DNA of 17,132 bases from CAYHWW01 sp964360145 (GTDB lineage Bacteria; Bdellovibrionota; UBA1018; CAYHWW01). The notes under the pieces were generated by a model. It made no database searches. It saw nothing but the letters and a program-made list of their open reading frames with translations, and was not told the DNA's origin. This document shows positions 1 through 6,022 of this stretch, one piece after another. Both the position numbers and the translations under genes were made by a program. The stretch is taken from the NCBI GenBank assembly GCA_964360145.1, contig CAYHWW010000058.1, forward strand, positions 1 through 17,132, written 5' to 3'. The stretch's first letter is position 1; the number at the start of each line of letters is the position of its first letter.

Positions 1-167
1 GGCCGCTCTTCAAATTGCCGCATCAAGACGAAGAAGTGCCTGTTTGACACTCAATCGAATCACTTGATCGGACGTGTTGGGATCACAGCCAATGGGGTAA
101 GACAGCGCTGTCCAGAAAGCCAAATAACCTGGGTTGAACTTCACTTTCTTTAGGCCCGACTTCAGCA

Positions 168-575
168 TCAGTATATAACCAGCTTGGCGCCAGCCAAAGT
201 CAGGTGCCGGTCCGTTGACCAGCATTCGCTGATGCGGCGTTTTTGCATCAGATGCAAACCCAGGGCATCCGCTAAAGTGAGCTTTTGATCAGCGTAGCGA
301 CGAATCAAAAGCGTGGCGCTACGAACATCTACCTCGCCTGCGGGCAAAATATCGAGACAGCTGAGTTCTTCGATGAAGGCGAGAAACTCCAACGCTCTCC
401 GCTGATCAAAGCGACGCAGGAACCACCCCTGTCCTTCGGCGATGACTAAAGGTGACGTCACCAGCCGGGGAGGCTCGGCGAAGAGACGGCTAAAAGTGCC
501 ATGATAGGAGTCTGAACGATCAAGAAAGGCAATGAACGCCGCCGTGTCTACGTAAGCTTCAGTCTTTTTGGCCAT
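168..575 (-). CDS. PIN-domain ribonuclease toxin (VapC-like)
   Basis: A 135-residue PIN-domain protein, the usual size for a VapC-type toxin. PIN toxins are Mg2+-dependent endoribonucleases that typically cleave tRNA or rRNA when freed from their antitoxin. Visible acidic residues fit the active site: D10 in the first strand (YVDTAAF), E47 (VIAEGQG), D103 (TLADALG) and D122 (STDRHL). The ATG at 575 lies inside the 3' end of the preceding ribbon-helix-helix gene, giving a 17-bp overlap, so the two are almost certainly one operon with translational coupling. The stop codon TGA overlaps a following ATG as TGATG at 166-170, opening a 52-codon frame of doubtful reality towards the window edge. The target RNA cannot be told from sequence. 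Confidence 0.88.
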   Translation of the reverse strand: MAKKTEAYVDTAAFIAFLDRSDSYHGTFSRLFAEPPRLVTSPLVIAEGQGWFLRRFDQRRALEFLAFIEELSCLDILPAGEVDVRSATLLIRRYADQKLTLADALGLHLMQKRRISECWSTDRHLTLAGAKLVIY

Positions 576-786
576 AGATCAGGTCGTCGATGTTTTGGCT
601 GGAATGCTCGTCACCAGAAGCGACGAGGCCCCGATAGCGCATCCAAGGCTTGCCGGATGAATCCACGGGAAAAAGCTGTTTCAACGCTTCCCGCAGAAAG
701 GCGGCAAGCGAGATTCCCAGACGTTTGGCTTGTTTTTTGGCCTCTTTGTATTCTTCTTCAGTGAGGCTGATTTGAGTGCGAATCAT
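559..786 (-). CDS. Ribbon-helix-helix antitoxin
   Basis: A 75-residue protein starting at the ATG at 786. The N-terminal half (RTQISLTEEEYKEAKK, then KRLGISLAAFLREAL) has the strand-helix-helix pattern of ribbon-helix-helix (CopG/Arc-like) DNA-binding proteins; the C-terminal half (after about residue 45) is the likely toxin-wrapping tail. It overlaps the PIN toxin start by 17 bp. A longer frame to 909 is possible but would reach far into the upstream ATPase gene and lacks family similarity, so the ATG at 786 is chosen. No Shine-Dalgarno precedes this ATG, and a promoter-like sequence ends only 6 nt upstream, so the mRNA may be leaderless. Autoregulation through the dyad at 785-815 is inferred. 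Confidence 0.85.
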   Translation of the reverse strand: MIRTQISLTEEEYKEAKKQAKRLGISLAAFLREALKQLFPVDSSGKPWMRYRGLVASGDEHSSQNIDDLIYGQKD

Positions 787-821
787 GATAACAGTATCAC
801 ATATATTGTTATCATACGCAA
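785..821 (-). promoter_or_regulatory. Toxin-antitoxin promoter with palindromic operator
   Basis: An 8-bp perfect inverted repeat, ATGATAAC-N15-GTTATCAT, occupies 785-792 and 808-815. Read on the minus strand, a -35-like TTGCGT (816-821), a 17-nt spacer and a -10-like GATACT with upstream TGT (793-798) fit a sigma-70 promoter. The inverted-repeat arms flank the -10, and the right arm includes the antitoxin start codon. The upstream ATPase stop codon (812-814) also lies in the dyad. A ribbon-helix-helix dimer pair binding both arms would block this promoter, the usual autoregulation of toxin-antitoxin operons. The repeats are seen directly; promoter activity and binding are inferred. Confidence 0.55.
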
Positions 822-1924
822 CTCGCAAGAAGCTTCCAAGCCGACAGCACTTCGATGCCATCCGCCGTAACGAACTCCTTGCCACCCCCGCCCACCACCT
901 GCACCGCACGGCATTGGGGAAACTTGCCTTTGAAATACTTCAAAGGCTTATGGACTACGGAGTCCTGCCATTTGCACTCCACGGCAAGGACGGGCTTCCC
1001 TTTCAAGGTGACCACGAAGTCCACCTCGCTTCCATCTACCAAGCGAAAATAACGCAGCTCCAGCGCCTCTCCCAAAGTATCCTCGCGCCAGTGACACCAC
1101 TTGAGCAAATGGACGGCGACCAGGTTCTCAAAGCGAGCACCGACATCCGCGAGGACATTCCAATCATAAAGATAGTGCTTCCGCTCCTTCTTCACGGCCT
1201 TGATGAGGGGTGAACCAAAAGGGGCCACGGGGAACTGGACATAGAGACGCTCAAGGATGCCCATCCACCGCACCACGGACTTATGAGCAACCTGCAGATC
1301 TTCTCGAAGGGCGTTGATGGACAACGGAGAGCCCACGCAGTGAGGCAAACGATGGGCGAGCATTTCGACTAAGGACACGTCCTGGACCTGCTCCAAAGAA
1401 GCCACATCATCGCGCACAACCCGGGTCTGGTACTGGCTGGTCCAGCGGTCCGCGGCGGATTTGCGCTGTTTGAAATAGGGCTCTGGAAACCCCCCGAGAT
1501 TCAGAAGCCCCTGAAAATCATTCTCGTTGGAGATGCCCAGCTCCGCGACAGAGAGGGGGTACATGCGTAGAAAATGGTACCTCCCCTGCAAAGAATCCCC
1601 ACCGCGCCTGTAGAGATCGAGGCGGGCGCTCCCCGTGACGAGGATCTTCAGTTTGTCGTCTTTTTTATCGTAAATGCCTTTAAGGTAATTTCTCCAGCGT
1701 TTGAACTTATGGATCTCATCGAAGACGATGAAGTCTGTCTTCTTGAATTCTTTCTTCAAGATCGCCGTACGGTCTTCATCCGCATCCCAATTGAGGTAGA
1801 GTCCCCGCGGGCCGCAGACCTCCTTTGCCAGAGTGGTTTTCCCCACTTGACGAGGGCCGGCGAGGAAGACCATTTTCTCCTCTAAATCCTGCAGCACCTG
1901 GGCTTTGAGATAGCGATCACTCAT
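812..1924 (-). CDS. AAA ATPase with DUF4143-type C-terminal domain (ATPase 1)
   Basis: A 370-residue protein of the AAA_14/DUF4143 family, one of three such proteins in the window. It has Walker A GPRQVGKTT at residues 23-31, Walker B with catalytic acids FDEIH at 68-72, a sensor-like LVTGSARL near 95-102, a central helical/winged-helix portion (SINALREDLQVAHKSVVRW) and a C-terminal restriction-endonuclease-like strand set with E300-x-D302 and E316-x-K318 (GSEVDF...AVECKW). The family is widespread in bacteria and archaea, often in many dissimilar copies; its role is unsettled. The ATG at 1924 has no Shine-Dalgarno. A -10-like TAAAAT on the minus strand ends 6 nt before it, allowing a leaderless mRNA. 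Two tandem palindromes lie directly upstream, and a toxin-antitoxin operon follows 25 bp downstream. Confidence 0.9.
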   Translation of the reverse strand: MSDRYLKAQVLQDLEEKMVFLAGPRQVGKTTLAKEVCGPRGLYLNWDADEDRTAILKKEFKKTDFIVFDEIHKFKRWRNYLKGIYDKKDDKLKILVTGSARLDLYRRGGDSLQGRYHFLRMYPLSVAELGISNENDFQGLLNLGGFPEPYFKQRKSAADRWTSQYQTRVVRDDVASLEQVQDVSLVEMLAHRLPHCVGSPLSINALREDLQVAHKSVVRWMGILERLYVQFPVAPFGSPLIKAVKKERKHYLYDWNVLADVGARFENLVAVHLLKWCHWREDTLGEALELRYFRLVDGSEVDFVVTLKGKPVLAVECKWQDSVVHKPLKYFKGKFPQCRAVQVVGGGGKEFVTADGIEVLSAWKLLASCV

Positions 1925-1926
1925 GC

Positions 1927-1988
1927 AGTAATTTTACCATGAGGCAAAATTACTCGGTAGTATTTTCGCTTACAGGCGAAATTACTAC
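1927..1988. promoter_or_regulatory. Two tandem 28-bp palindromes upstream of ATPase 1
   Basis: Unit 1 (1927-1954) has perfect 9-bp arms, AGTAATTTT-N10-AAAATTACT. Unit 2 (1959-1986) starts AGTATTTTCGC and ends GCGAAATTACT; its arms extend to 13 bp with one mismatch (1957-1969 and 1976-1988). The units share about 19 of 28 positions and start exactly 32 bp apart, three helical turns, so bound dimers would lie on the same DNA face. They begin 2 bp upstream of the ATPase 1 start codon and overlap any promoter for it. This is the layout of a cooperative operator. The regulator is not visible; the ATPase itself, which has a winged-helix-like segment, is one candidate. Confidence 0.6.
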
Positions 1989-1999
1989 TATTTTAACCC

Positions 2000-2377
2000 T
2001 CACCCCAGCTCAGCAATGCACTCAATCTCCACCAACGCCCCTTTGGGCAGGGCGGGTACCTGCACCGTGGAACGCGCGGGCTTGTGGCCGCGGAACGCTT
2101 TTTCATAAACCGCGTTCACCTCGGCAAAGGCCTTGAGATCGGTCATGAAGATCAAGGTCTTCACCACCCGGTCCATGCTGGCGCCACCGGCGATGAGCAC
2201 GGCCTCCAGGTTCTTCAGCACCTGCTCCGCCTGGGCGGCGGCAGTGGCCCCCACCATATCGCCGGTCTTGGCGTCCAGGGCCACCTGACCGGAGCAGAAA
2301 AGGAACTTTCCGCTCACCATGGCTTGGGAATAGGGGCCTACGGGGGCCGGGGCGTTGTCTGTGCGGACGTCCTTCAT
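2000..2377 (-). CDS. ridA: RidA family enamine/imine deaminase
   Basis: A 125-residue RidA (YjgF/YER057c/UK114) protein. RidA hydrolyses reactive 2-aminoacrylate and related enamine/imine intermediates released by pyridoxal-phosphate enzymes, giving 2-keto acids and ammonia; the active sites lie between subunits of a cytosolic trimer. Signature stretches are APAPVGPYSQA (9-19), LFCSGQV (26-32), the substrate-carboxylate arginine R102 in PARSTVQV, and E117 in the C-terminal signature LVEIECIAE. The length matches the family. The ATG at 2377 is preceded by a strong GAGGAG Shine-Dalgarno at about 6 nt. It diverges from the small gene at 2435 and is followed, 75 bp away, by ATPase 1. No operon partner explains its substrate. 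Confidence 0.93.
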   Translation of the reverse strand: MKDVRTDNAPAPVGPYSQAMVSGKFLFCSGQVALDAKTGDMVGATAAAQAEQVLKNLEAVLIAGGASMDRVVKTLIFMTDLKAFAEVNAVYEKAFRGHKPARSTVQVPALPKGALVEIECIAELG

Positions 2378-2434
2378 GGATTTCTCCTCTAAGTTTTGTG
2401 TGCGATCAGGCTAGCACTCTGGTATCCAGTAGTC

Positions 2435-2806
2435 ATGAGCGCATACGTAATTTGGATCGACTCAGCGGAAGCGAAAGTCTTTAAACTCAAAGCAGGCGCG
2501 GTGGAAACCAAGCACCTCCATCCCCATGGGCATAAGCATCATATCGAGCCCGTCGGTAAGAAGCACACTCACCATCCCGAGTGGGAGTCTCTCTTCAAAG
2601 ATGTGGAAACCCATATCGGCGACGCATCCGAGATCCTCATCCTCGGGCCCGGGGAAGCTAAAACCGCATTCAAGAGCCACCTTGAAAAACATGCCCATGG
2701 CCTCGCCAGCAAAGTGGTGGGCCTGGAAACCACCGACCACCCCACGGAAAATCAGATCCTTGCCCACGCACGGAAGTTTTTCAAAGCTTCTGATTTGTTT
2801 AGCTAA
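2435..2806 (+). CDS. Small His-rich eRF1-domain-like protein ('translational machinery protein' type)
   Basis: A 123-residue protein starting at the ATG at 2435 (MSAYVIWID); an upstream in-frame start at 2396 would add residues with no family resemblance. The pattern is a beta-strand AYVIWIDSAEAKVFKL, a His-rich segment with nine histidines between about residues 27 and 53, then SEILILGPGEAKTAFKSHLEK and a C-terminal VVGLETTDHPTENQILAHARKFF. From memory this resembles short proteobacterial proteins annotated 'translational machinery protein' or host-attachment/eRF1 domain 3-like, which share GP-xAK and DHP-x-xNQI motifs. Function unknown; ribosome contact is only suggested by the fold, and the His cluster could bind metal. 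No clear Shine-Dalgarno. Its TAA overlaps the maeB stop codon tail-to-tail by 4 nt. Confidence 0.82.
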   Translation: MSAYVIWIDSAEAKVFKLKAGAVETKHLHPHGHKHHIEPVGKKHTHHPEWESLFKDVETHIGDASEILILGPGEAKTAFKSHLEKHAHGLASKVVGLETTDHPTENQILAHARKFFKASDLFS

Positions 2807-5079
2807 ACTTTCCCATGAGCGCGGCACTCTACCGCGGTGATCAGCGTCATTTTCACAATGTCGTCCACGCTGCAGTTTTGCTGGAGCACGTTGACGGGTT
2901 TTCTCATGCCCACCAGGATGGGGCCGATGGCCTCCGCCTGGCCCATGCGCATCATGAGCTTGTAGGCAATGTTGCCTGACTGCAGATCGGGGAAAATCAA
3001 GATGTTGGCCTGCTCCTTCAGATCACTGAAGGGGTAGTCCTCGGTGAGGATTTCCGGCAGCAGAGCGGTGTCCGCCTGCATTTCGCCATCGATGATGAGA
3101 TGGGGCGCCTTAGCCTTGGCCATGGCGGTGGCTTGGGCCACTTTTCGGGCGAGGCCGTGGCGGTTGGAGCCGAAGTTGGAAAAAGACAGCATGGCCACCC
3201 GGGGCTCATCCTCCACGAAGGTCTTTGAGAGCTCCGCGGTCATAATGGCGATGTCCGCCAGGTCCTCGGCGGTGGGCTCGATGTTCACCGTGGTGTCGGC
3301 GAAGAAAAAGACCTGCTTCTGCACGATCATCATGTAGATGCCCGCAAGCTTCTTGCCAGGCACCGCGCCCACGATCTGCAGCGCGGGGCGGATGGTCTCG
3401 GGGTAACTTTGCGATACGCCGCTCACCAAGCCGTCGGCATCCCCGCACTCCACCATCATGGAGCCATAGTAGTTGCGGTGAACCAGGTGCTCCCGCGCAA
3501 CACGGATGGTGATGCCCTTGCGCTCCTTCAATTCAGACCACTTCTTGGCGTAGACCTCGAAATTGGCGGCATTCACAGGCTCGATGATCTCTACGTCCCG
3601 CAAACCGTCATCCAGGCCCAGCGCTTGAATGGCGGAGGAAATGCGGTCAGGCCGCCCCAGGAGAACCGGGTCAGCGAAACCCTCGCTCTTGATCTGAGCG
3701 CAGGCCTTCAGGATTTTAGGATGATCGCCTTCAGGGAAAACGATGCGGAGTTTTTGTTTACCCGCGCCCCCTTTAGCAAGGCGCTGCTTGATCGTGCGCA
3801 TGACCCGGGCGGAACCACCGAGGAACTCTTCAAGTTCTTCTTTGTAGTTTTCAATATCGAGATTTTTGCACGCCACGCCGCTATGCATGGCGGCCTTCGC
3901 GACGGCGGGCGCTACCCACAAAAGAGCCCGCTGATCGAAGGGCTTGGGGATGAGGTAGTTGCGGCCGAAGGCGAAAGCCTCCCCGCCGTAGGCCTTACTC
4001 ACATTTTCAGGCACGTCGAACTTAGCCAGCGCCGCCAACGCTTTCACCGCGGCCATTTTCATCTCTTCATTGATGCTCGTGGCACCGGTATCGAGCGCGC
4101 CGCGAAAGATGAAGGGATAGCCCAAAACATTATTCACCTGGTTGGGGAAGTCGCTGCGGCCCGTGGCCATGATGGCGTCTTTGCGCACCTCCGCCACTTC
4201 CGAGGGCAGGATCTCGGGCTCGGGGTTTGCCATGGCGAAGATGATGGGGTCCTTCGCCATGGAGATCACCATGTCTTTGCTGATGGCCTTGGGGCCTGAC
4301 AACCCCACCACCACATCGGCGCCGACCAACGCATCGGCGAGGCTACGCAATGGGGTGTCCCGGGCGAAGCGCTCTTTGTAGGGGTTCATGCCCACGGCGC
4401 GGCCCTTGTGGATGACCCCGTCCAGATCGGTCATGATGAGGTTTTCGGGCTTCACGCCGAGGTTCAAAAACATATTGGCGCAGGCGATGCACGCGGCCCC
4501 GCCACCGATGAACACACACTTCACCTTACCCGCTTTTTTGCCGATGATTTCAAGGGCGTTCAAGAACGCGGCCCCACTGATGATGGCGGTACCGTGTTGG
4601 TCGTCGTGGAAAACAGGGATCTTCATCTCTTTTTTCAGACGCTCTTCAATCAAAAAGCACTCAGGGGCCTTGATGTCCTCAAGGTTGATGGCGCCCACCG
4701 TGGGTTCCAGCATCTTACAAAAGCGGATGACATCCTCGGGGTCGGCGGCGTCGATTTCTAAATCAAAGACGTCGATGCCCGCAAATTTTTTGAAGAGCAT
4801 GGCCTTGCCCTCCATGACGGGCTTGGCCGCCATGGGGCCGATGTTGCCCAAGCCCAATACCGCGGTGCCATTGCTCACCACCGCCACCAGATTGCCACGG
4901 TTGGTGTACTTCAGGATATCCAGGGGATTCAACGCGATGCGTCGACATGGTTCTGCCACCCCCGGGGAATAGGCCAGGCTCAGATCATAGGCCGTGGCGC
5001 TGGGTTTAGTGGGCACCACTTCGATTTTTCCGGGGCGGCCCCGGGAATGGTATTCCAATGACTCTTCGTAGATTCCCAT
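2803..5079 (-). CDS. maeB: NADP-type malic enzyme with phosphotransacetylase-like domain
   Basis: A 758-residue MaeB-type enzyme, full length for the family. It oxidatively decarboxylates malate to pyruvate with reduction of NAD(P)+, supplying NADPH and pyruvate from the TCA cycle. The malic N-terminal domain (about 1-160) shows AYSPGVAEPC, lysines K86 and K92 (AAKPVMEGKA), NLEDIKAPE and metal-binding HDDQHG (158-163). The nucleotide-binding domain (about 161-410) has the glycine-rich FIGGGAACIACANM and FAMANPEPEI. From about 425 to the end is a phosphotransacetylase-like domain (IVFPEGDHPKILKA, ECGDADGLVSG), which in this family usually regulates the enzyme through acetyl-CoA. The ATG at 5079 (MGIYEESLEYH) matches family starts better than the in-frame TTG at 5112. 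Cofactor preference cannot be settled by eye. Confidence 0.95.
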   Translation of the reverse strand: MGIYEESLEYHSRGRPGKIEVVPTKPSATAYDLSLAYSPGVAEPCRRIALNPLDILKYTNRGNLVAVVSNGTAVLGLGNIGPMAAKPVMEGKAMLFKKFAGIDVFDLEIDAADPEDVIRFCKMLEPTVGAINLEDIKAPECFLIEERLKKEMKIPVFHDDQHGTAIISGAAFLNALEIIGKKAGKVKCVFIGGGAACIACANMFLNLGVKPENLIMTDLDGVIHKGRAVGMNPYKERFARDTPLRSLADALVGADVVVGLSGPKAISKDMVISMAKDPIIFAMANPEPEILPSEVAEVRKDAIMATGRSDFPNQVNNVLGYPFIFRGALDTGATSINEEMKMAAVKALAALAKFDVPENVSKAYGGEAFAFGRNYLIPKPFDQRALLWVAPAVAKAAMHSGVACKNLDIENYKEELEEFLGGSARVMRTIKQRLAKGGAGKQKLRIVFPEGDHPKILKACAQIKSEGFADPVLLGRPDRISSAIQALGLDDGLRDVEIIEPVNAANFEVYAKKWSELKERKGITIRVAREHLVHRNYYGSMMVECGDADGLVSGVSQSYPETIRPALQIVGAVPGKKLAGIYMMIVQKQVFFFADTTVNIEPTAEDLADIAIMTAELSKTFVEDEPRVAMLSFSNFGSNRHGLARKVAQATAMAKAKAPHLIIDGEMQADTALLPEILTEDYPFSDLKEQANILIFPDLQSGNIAYKLMMRMGQAEAIGPILVGMRKPVNVLQQNCSVDDIVKMTLITAVECRAHGKV

Positions 5080-5114
5080 GGTGTGCCTAGAGCCTATCCT
5101 CGAAAACGCCAACT

Positions 5115-5129
5115 CGACAAGAATTGTCG
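5115..5129. repeat. Short inverted repeat between maeB and the exported-protein gene
   Basis: CGACAA-GAA-TTGTCG forms a 6-bp perfect inverted repeat with a 3-bp centre, in the 64-bp gap between divergent starts at 5079 and 5144. The position would suit an operator shared by both genes, but arms this short occur by chance, and no promoter can be assigned around it with confidence. Confidence 0.25.
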
Positions 5130-5143
5130 GCGAGGTTTACACT

Positions 5144-5884
5144 ATGGGTATGAGCAAACTCACCCCACTCCTCTTGGTCCTCTTGCTGCCCGGCGCCACT
5201 TTTGCCGCCAAGTTCTCCAACCAGTTTGCTGAATTCGAGCTCCCCCCGAAATGGCAGTGCACACTGGAAGGGGCCGAGTGGGTGTGCCAAGGCACCGATG
5301 AGCAGAAAAAGCGCGATGCCCTCATTGTCTTGGCCGCAAAACTGAAGGGTGACACCGACAGCCTCGAAGAATTTCAAAAGTACCTGGATAAGCCCCGGAT
5401 CTTCACGGCGCCCAATGGCAGGTCAGTGACCTCCGCGCCGCGTTACACGAAGACAATTCAGATCAACCAGCACCCCTGGATGGATAGCCTTCACCTCGAG
5501 TCGGAGGTGCCTGGCTTCTACACCCGTTACCTTGCCACGGTGAAGCAAGACATCGCCGTGCTTGTGACCTACTCTATCAATAAAACGAAATACACCGACT
5601 ACCAGGCTCAGTTCGACGAGATGGTGAAAAGCATGAAGGTCTTCCGCAAGCAGGGGGTGGCGCTCAATCAGGGTTCCAACAACTCCCTCTTCAACTCCAC
5701 TAGCTCAGCGATCAGCGGCAGCCAGCTTTTCAACCCCGATGCCAGCTCCTCCCCCAAAGCGGTGGCGGACGCCAAGCCCAAGGCCACCGATGCCGGCGGC
5801 GGTGATAGCCTCATGCTCCTCGTCCTCGGCGCCGCCGTGGTGGGCTTCATCATCTGGAAAAAGCGCAAGCAGGGTCAGGGCTGA
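5144..5884 (+). CDS. Exported protein with C-terminal membrane anchor, unknown function
   Basis: A 246-residue protein I do not recognise. The ATG at 5144 has a GAGG 8 nt upstream and begins a clear signal peptide (MGMSKLTPLLLVLLLPGATFA). A compact domain follows (about 22-170: FSNQFAEFELPPKWQC, a short Cys-containing segment, FYTRYLATVKQDIAVLVTYSINK, then a helix ending in MVKSMKVFRKQ), reminiscent of small domains that begin with 'F...F.LP..W' and end with an amphipathic helix. A Ser/Asn/Ala/Pro-rich linker leads to GGGDS, a hydrophobic segment at 223-238 and the basic tail KKRK. It is probably anchored in the inner membrane with the domain in the periplasm, unless the C-terminal tripartite end is a sorting signal. 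It diverges from maeB across 64 bp. Confidence 0.85.
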   Translation: MGMSKLTPLLLVLLLPGATFAAKFSNQFAEFELPPKWQCTLEGAEWVCQGTDEQKKRDALIVLAAKLKGDTDSLEEFQKYLDKPRIFTAPNGRSVTSAPRYTKTIQINQHPWMDSLHLESEVPGFYTRYLATVKQDIAVLVTYSINKTKYTDYQAQFDEMVKSMKVFRKQGVALNQGSNNSLFNSTSSAISGSQLFNPDASSSPKAVADAKPKATDAGGGDSLMLLVLGAAVVGFIIWKKRKQGQG

Positions 5885-5914
5885 CCATGAAAATACTTAT
5901 TAACATCGTACAGT

Positions 5915-5920
5915 TATAAT
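5915..5920 (+). promoter_or_regulatory. Consensus -10-like TATAAT upstream of ATPase 2
   Basis: A perfect TATAAT stands in an AT-rich stretch 31 bp after the end of the exported-protein gene. No good -35 is found 15-19 bp upstream. Transcription from here would begin near 5927, just before the dyad array that precedes ATPase 2, so the array would sit in the 5' leader as well as downstream of the promoter. An alternative, weaker -10 (TATCCT, 5997-6002) would give a leaderless mRNA. Confidence 0.35.
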
Positions 5921-5930
5921 GCATTCCTTC

Positions 5931-6022
5931 ATCTTTCTCTTTTAAGGGAGAAAGATCATTGGTTATATTTCTCCCTCAGAAGAGAAAGAACCATGTTATC
6001 CTGCTCTTCATGAAGAGAAAGA
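5931..6022. promoter_or_regulatory. Three tandem 24-bp dyads across the ATPase 2 start
   Basis: Unit 1 (5932-5955) is TCTTTCTC-N8-GAGAAAGA and extends to perfect 9-bp arms at 5931-5939/5948-5956. Unit 2 (5966-5989) is TATTTCTC-N8-GAGAAAGA. Unit 3 (5999-6022) ends in GAGAAAGA and contains the perfect 14-bp palindrome CTCTTCATGAAGAG (6004-6017), whose centre is the start codon of ATPase 2. The common right half GAGAAAGA recurs at 5948, 5982 and 6015, spacing 34 and 33 bp, about three helical turns. The arrangement parallels the tandem palindromes before ATPase 1 but with unrelated bases. Function as a cooperative operator is inferred. Confidence 0.6.

Noticed and set aside
776..1213. A 145-codon open frame on the plus strand opposite the 3' end of ATPase 1 and the toxin-antitoxin operator
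   Set aside because: Antisense to the conserved nuclease-fold domain of ATPase 1; its start lies in the antitoxin promoter-operator and no family resemblance is seen.
812..1988. ATPase 1 as an insertion sequence with terminal inverted repeats
   Set aside because: The dyads at its two ends (AGTAATTTT type and ATGATAAC type) are unrelated, no transposase is present, and no target duplication can be seen. Mobility of the gene remains possible but is not shown.
3409..4299. A 296-codon open frame on the plus strand opposite maeB
   Set aside because: Antisense to conserved malic enzyme and phosphotransacetylase-like sequence; biased composition, no domain and no ribosome binding site. It reflects GC-rich codon usage.
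5931..6022. Could the phased repeats be a CRISPR array or a replication origin iteron cluster?
   Set aside because: Units are themselves dyads with an 8-bp non-conserved centre and a period of 33-34 bp, there are only three, and the last overlaps a start codon. No cas gene, DnaA box set or replication gene is nearby.
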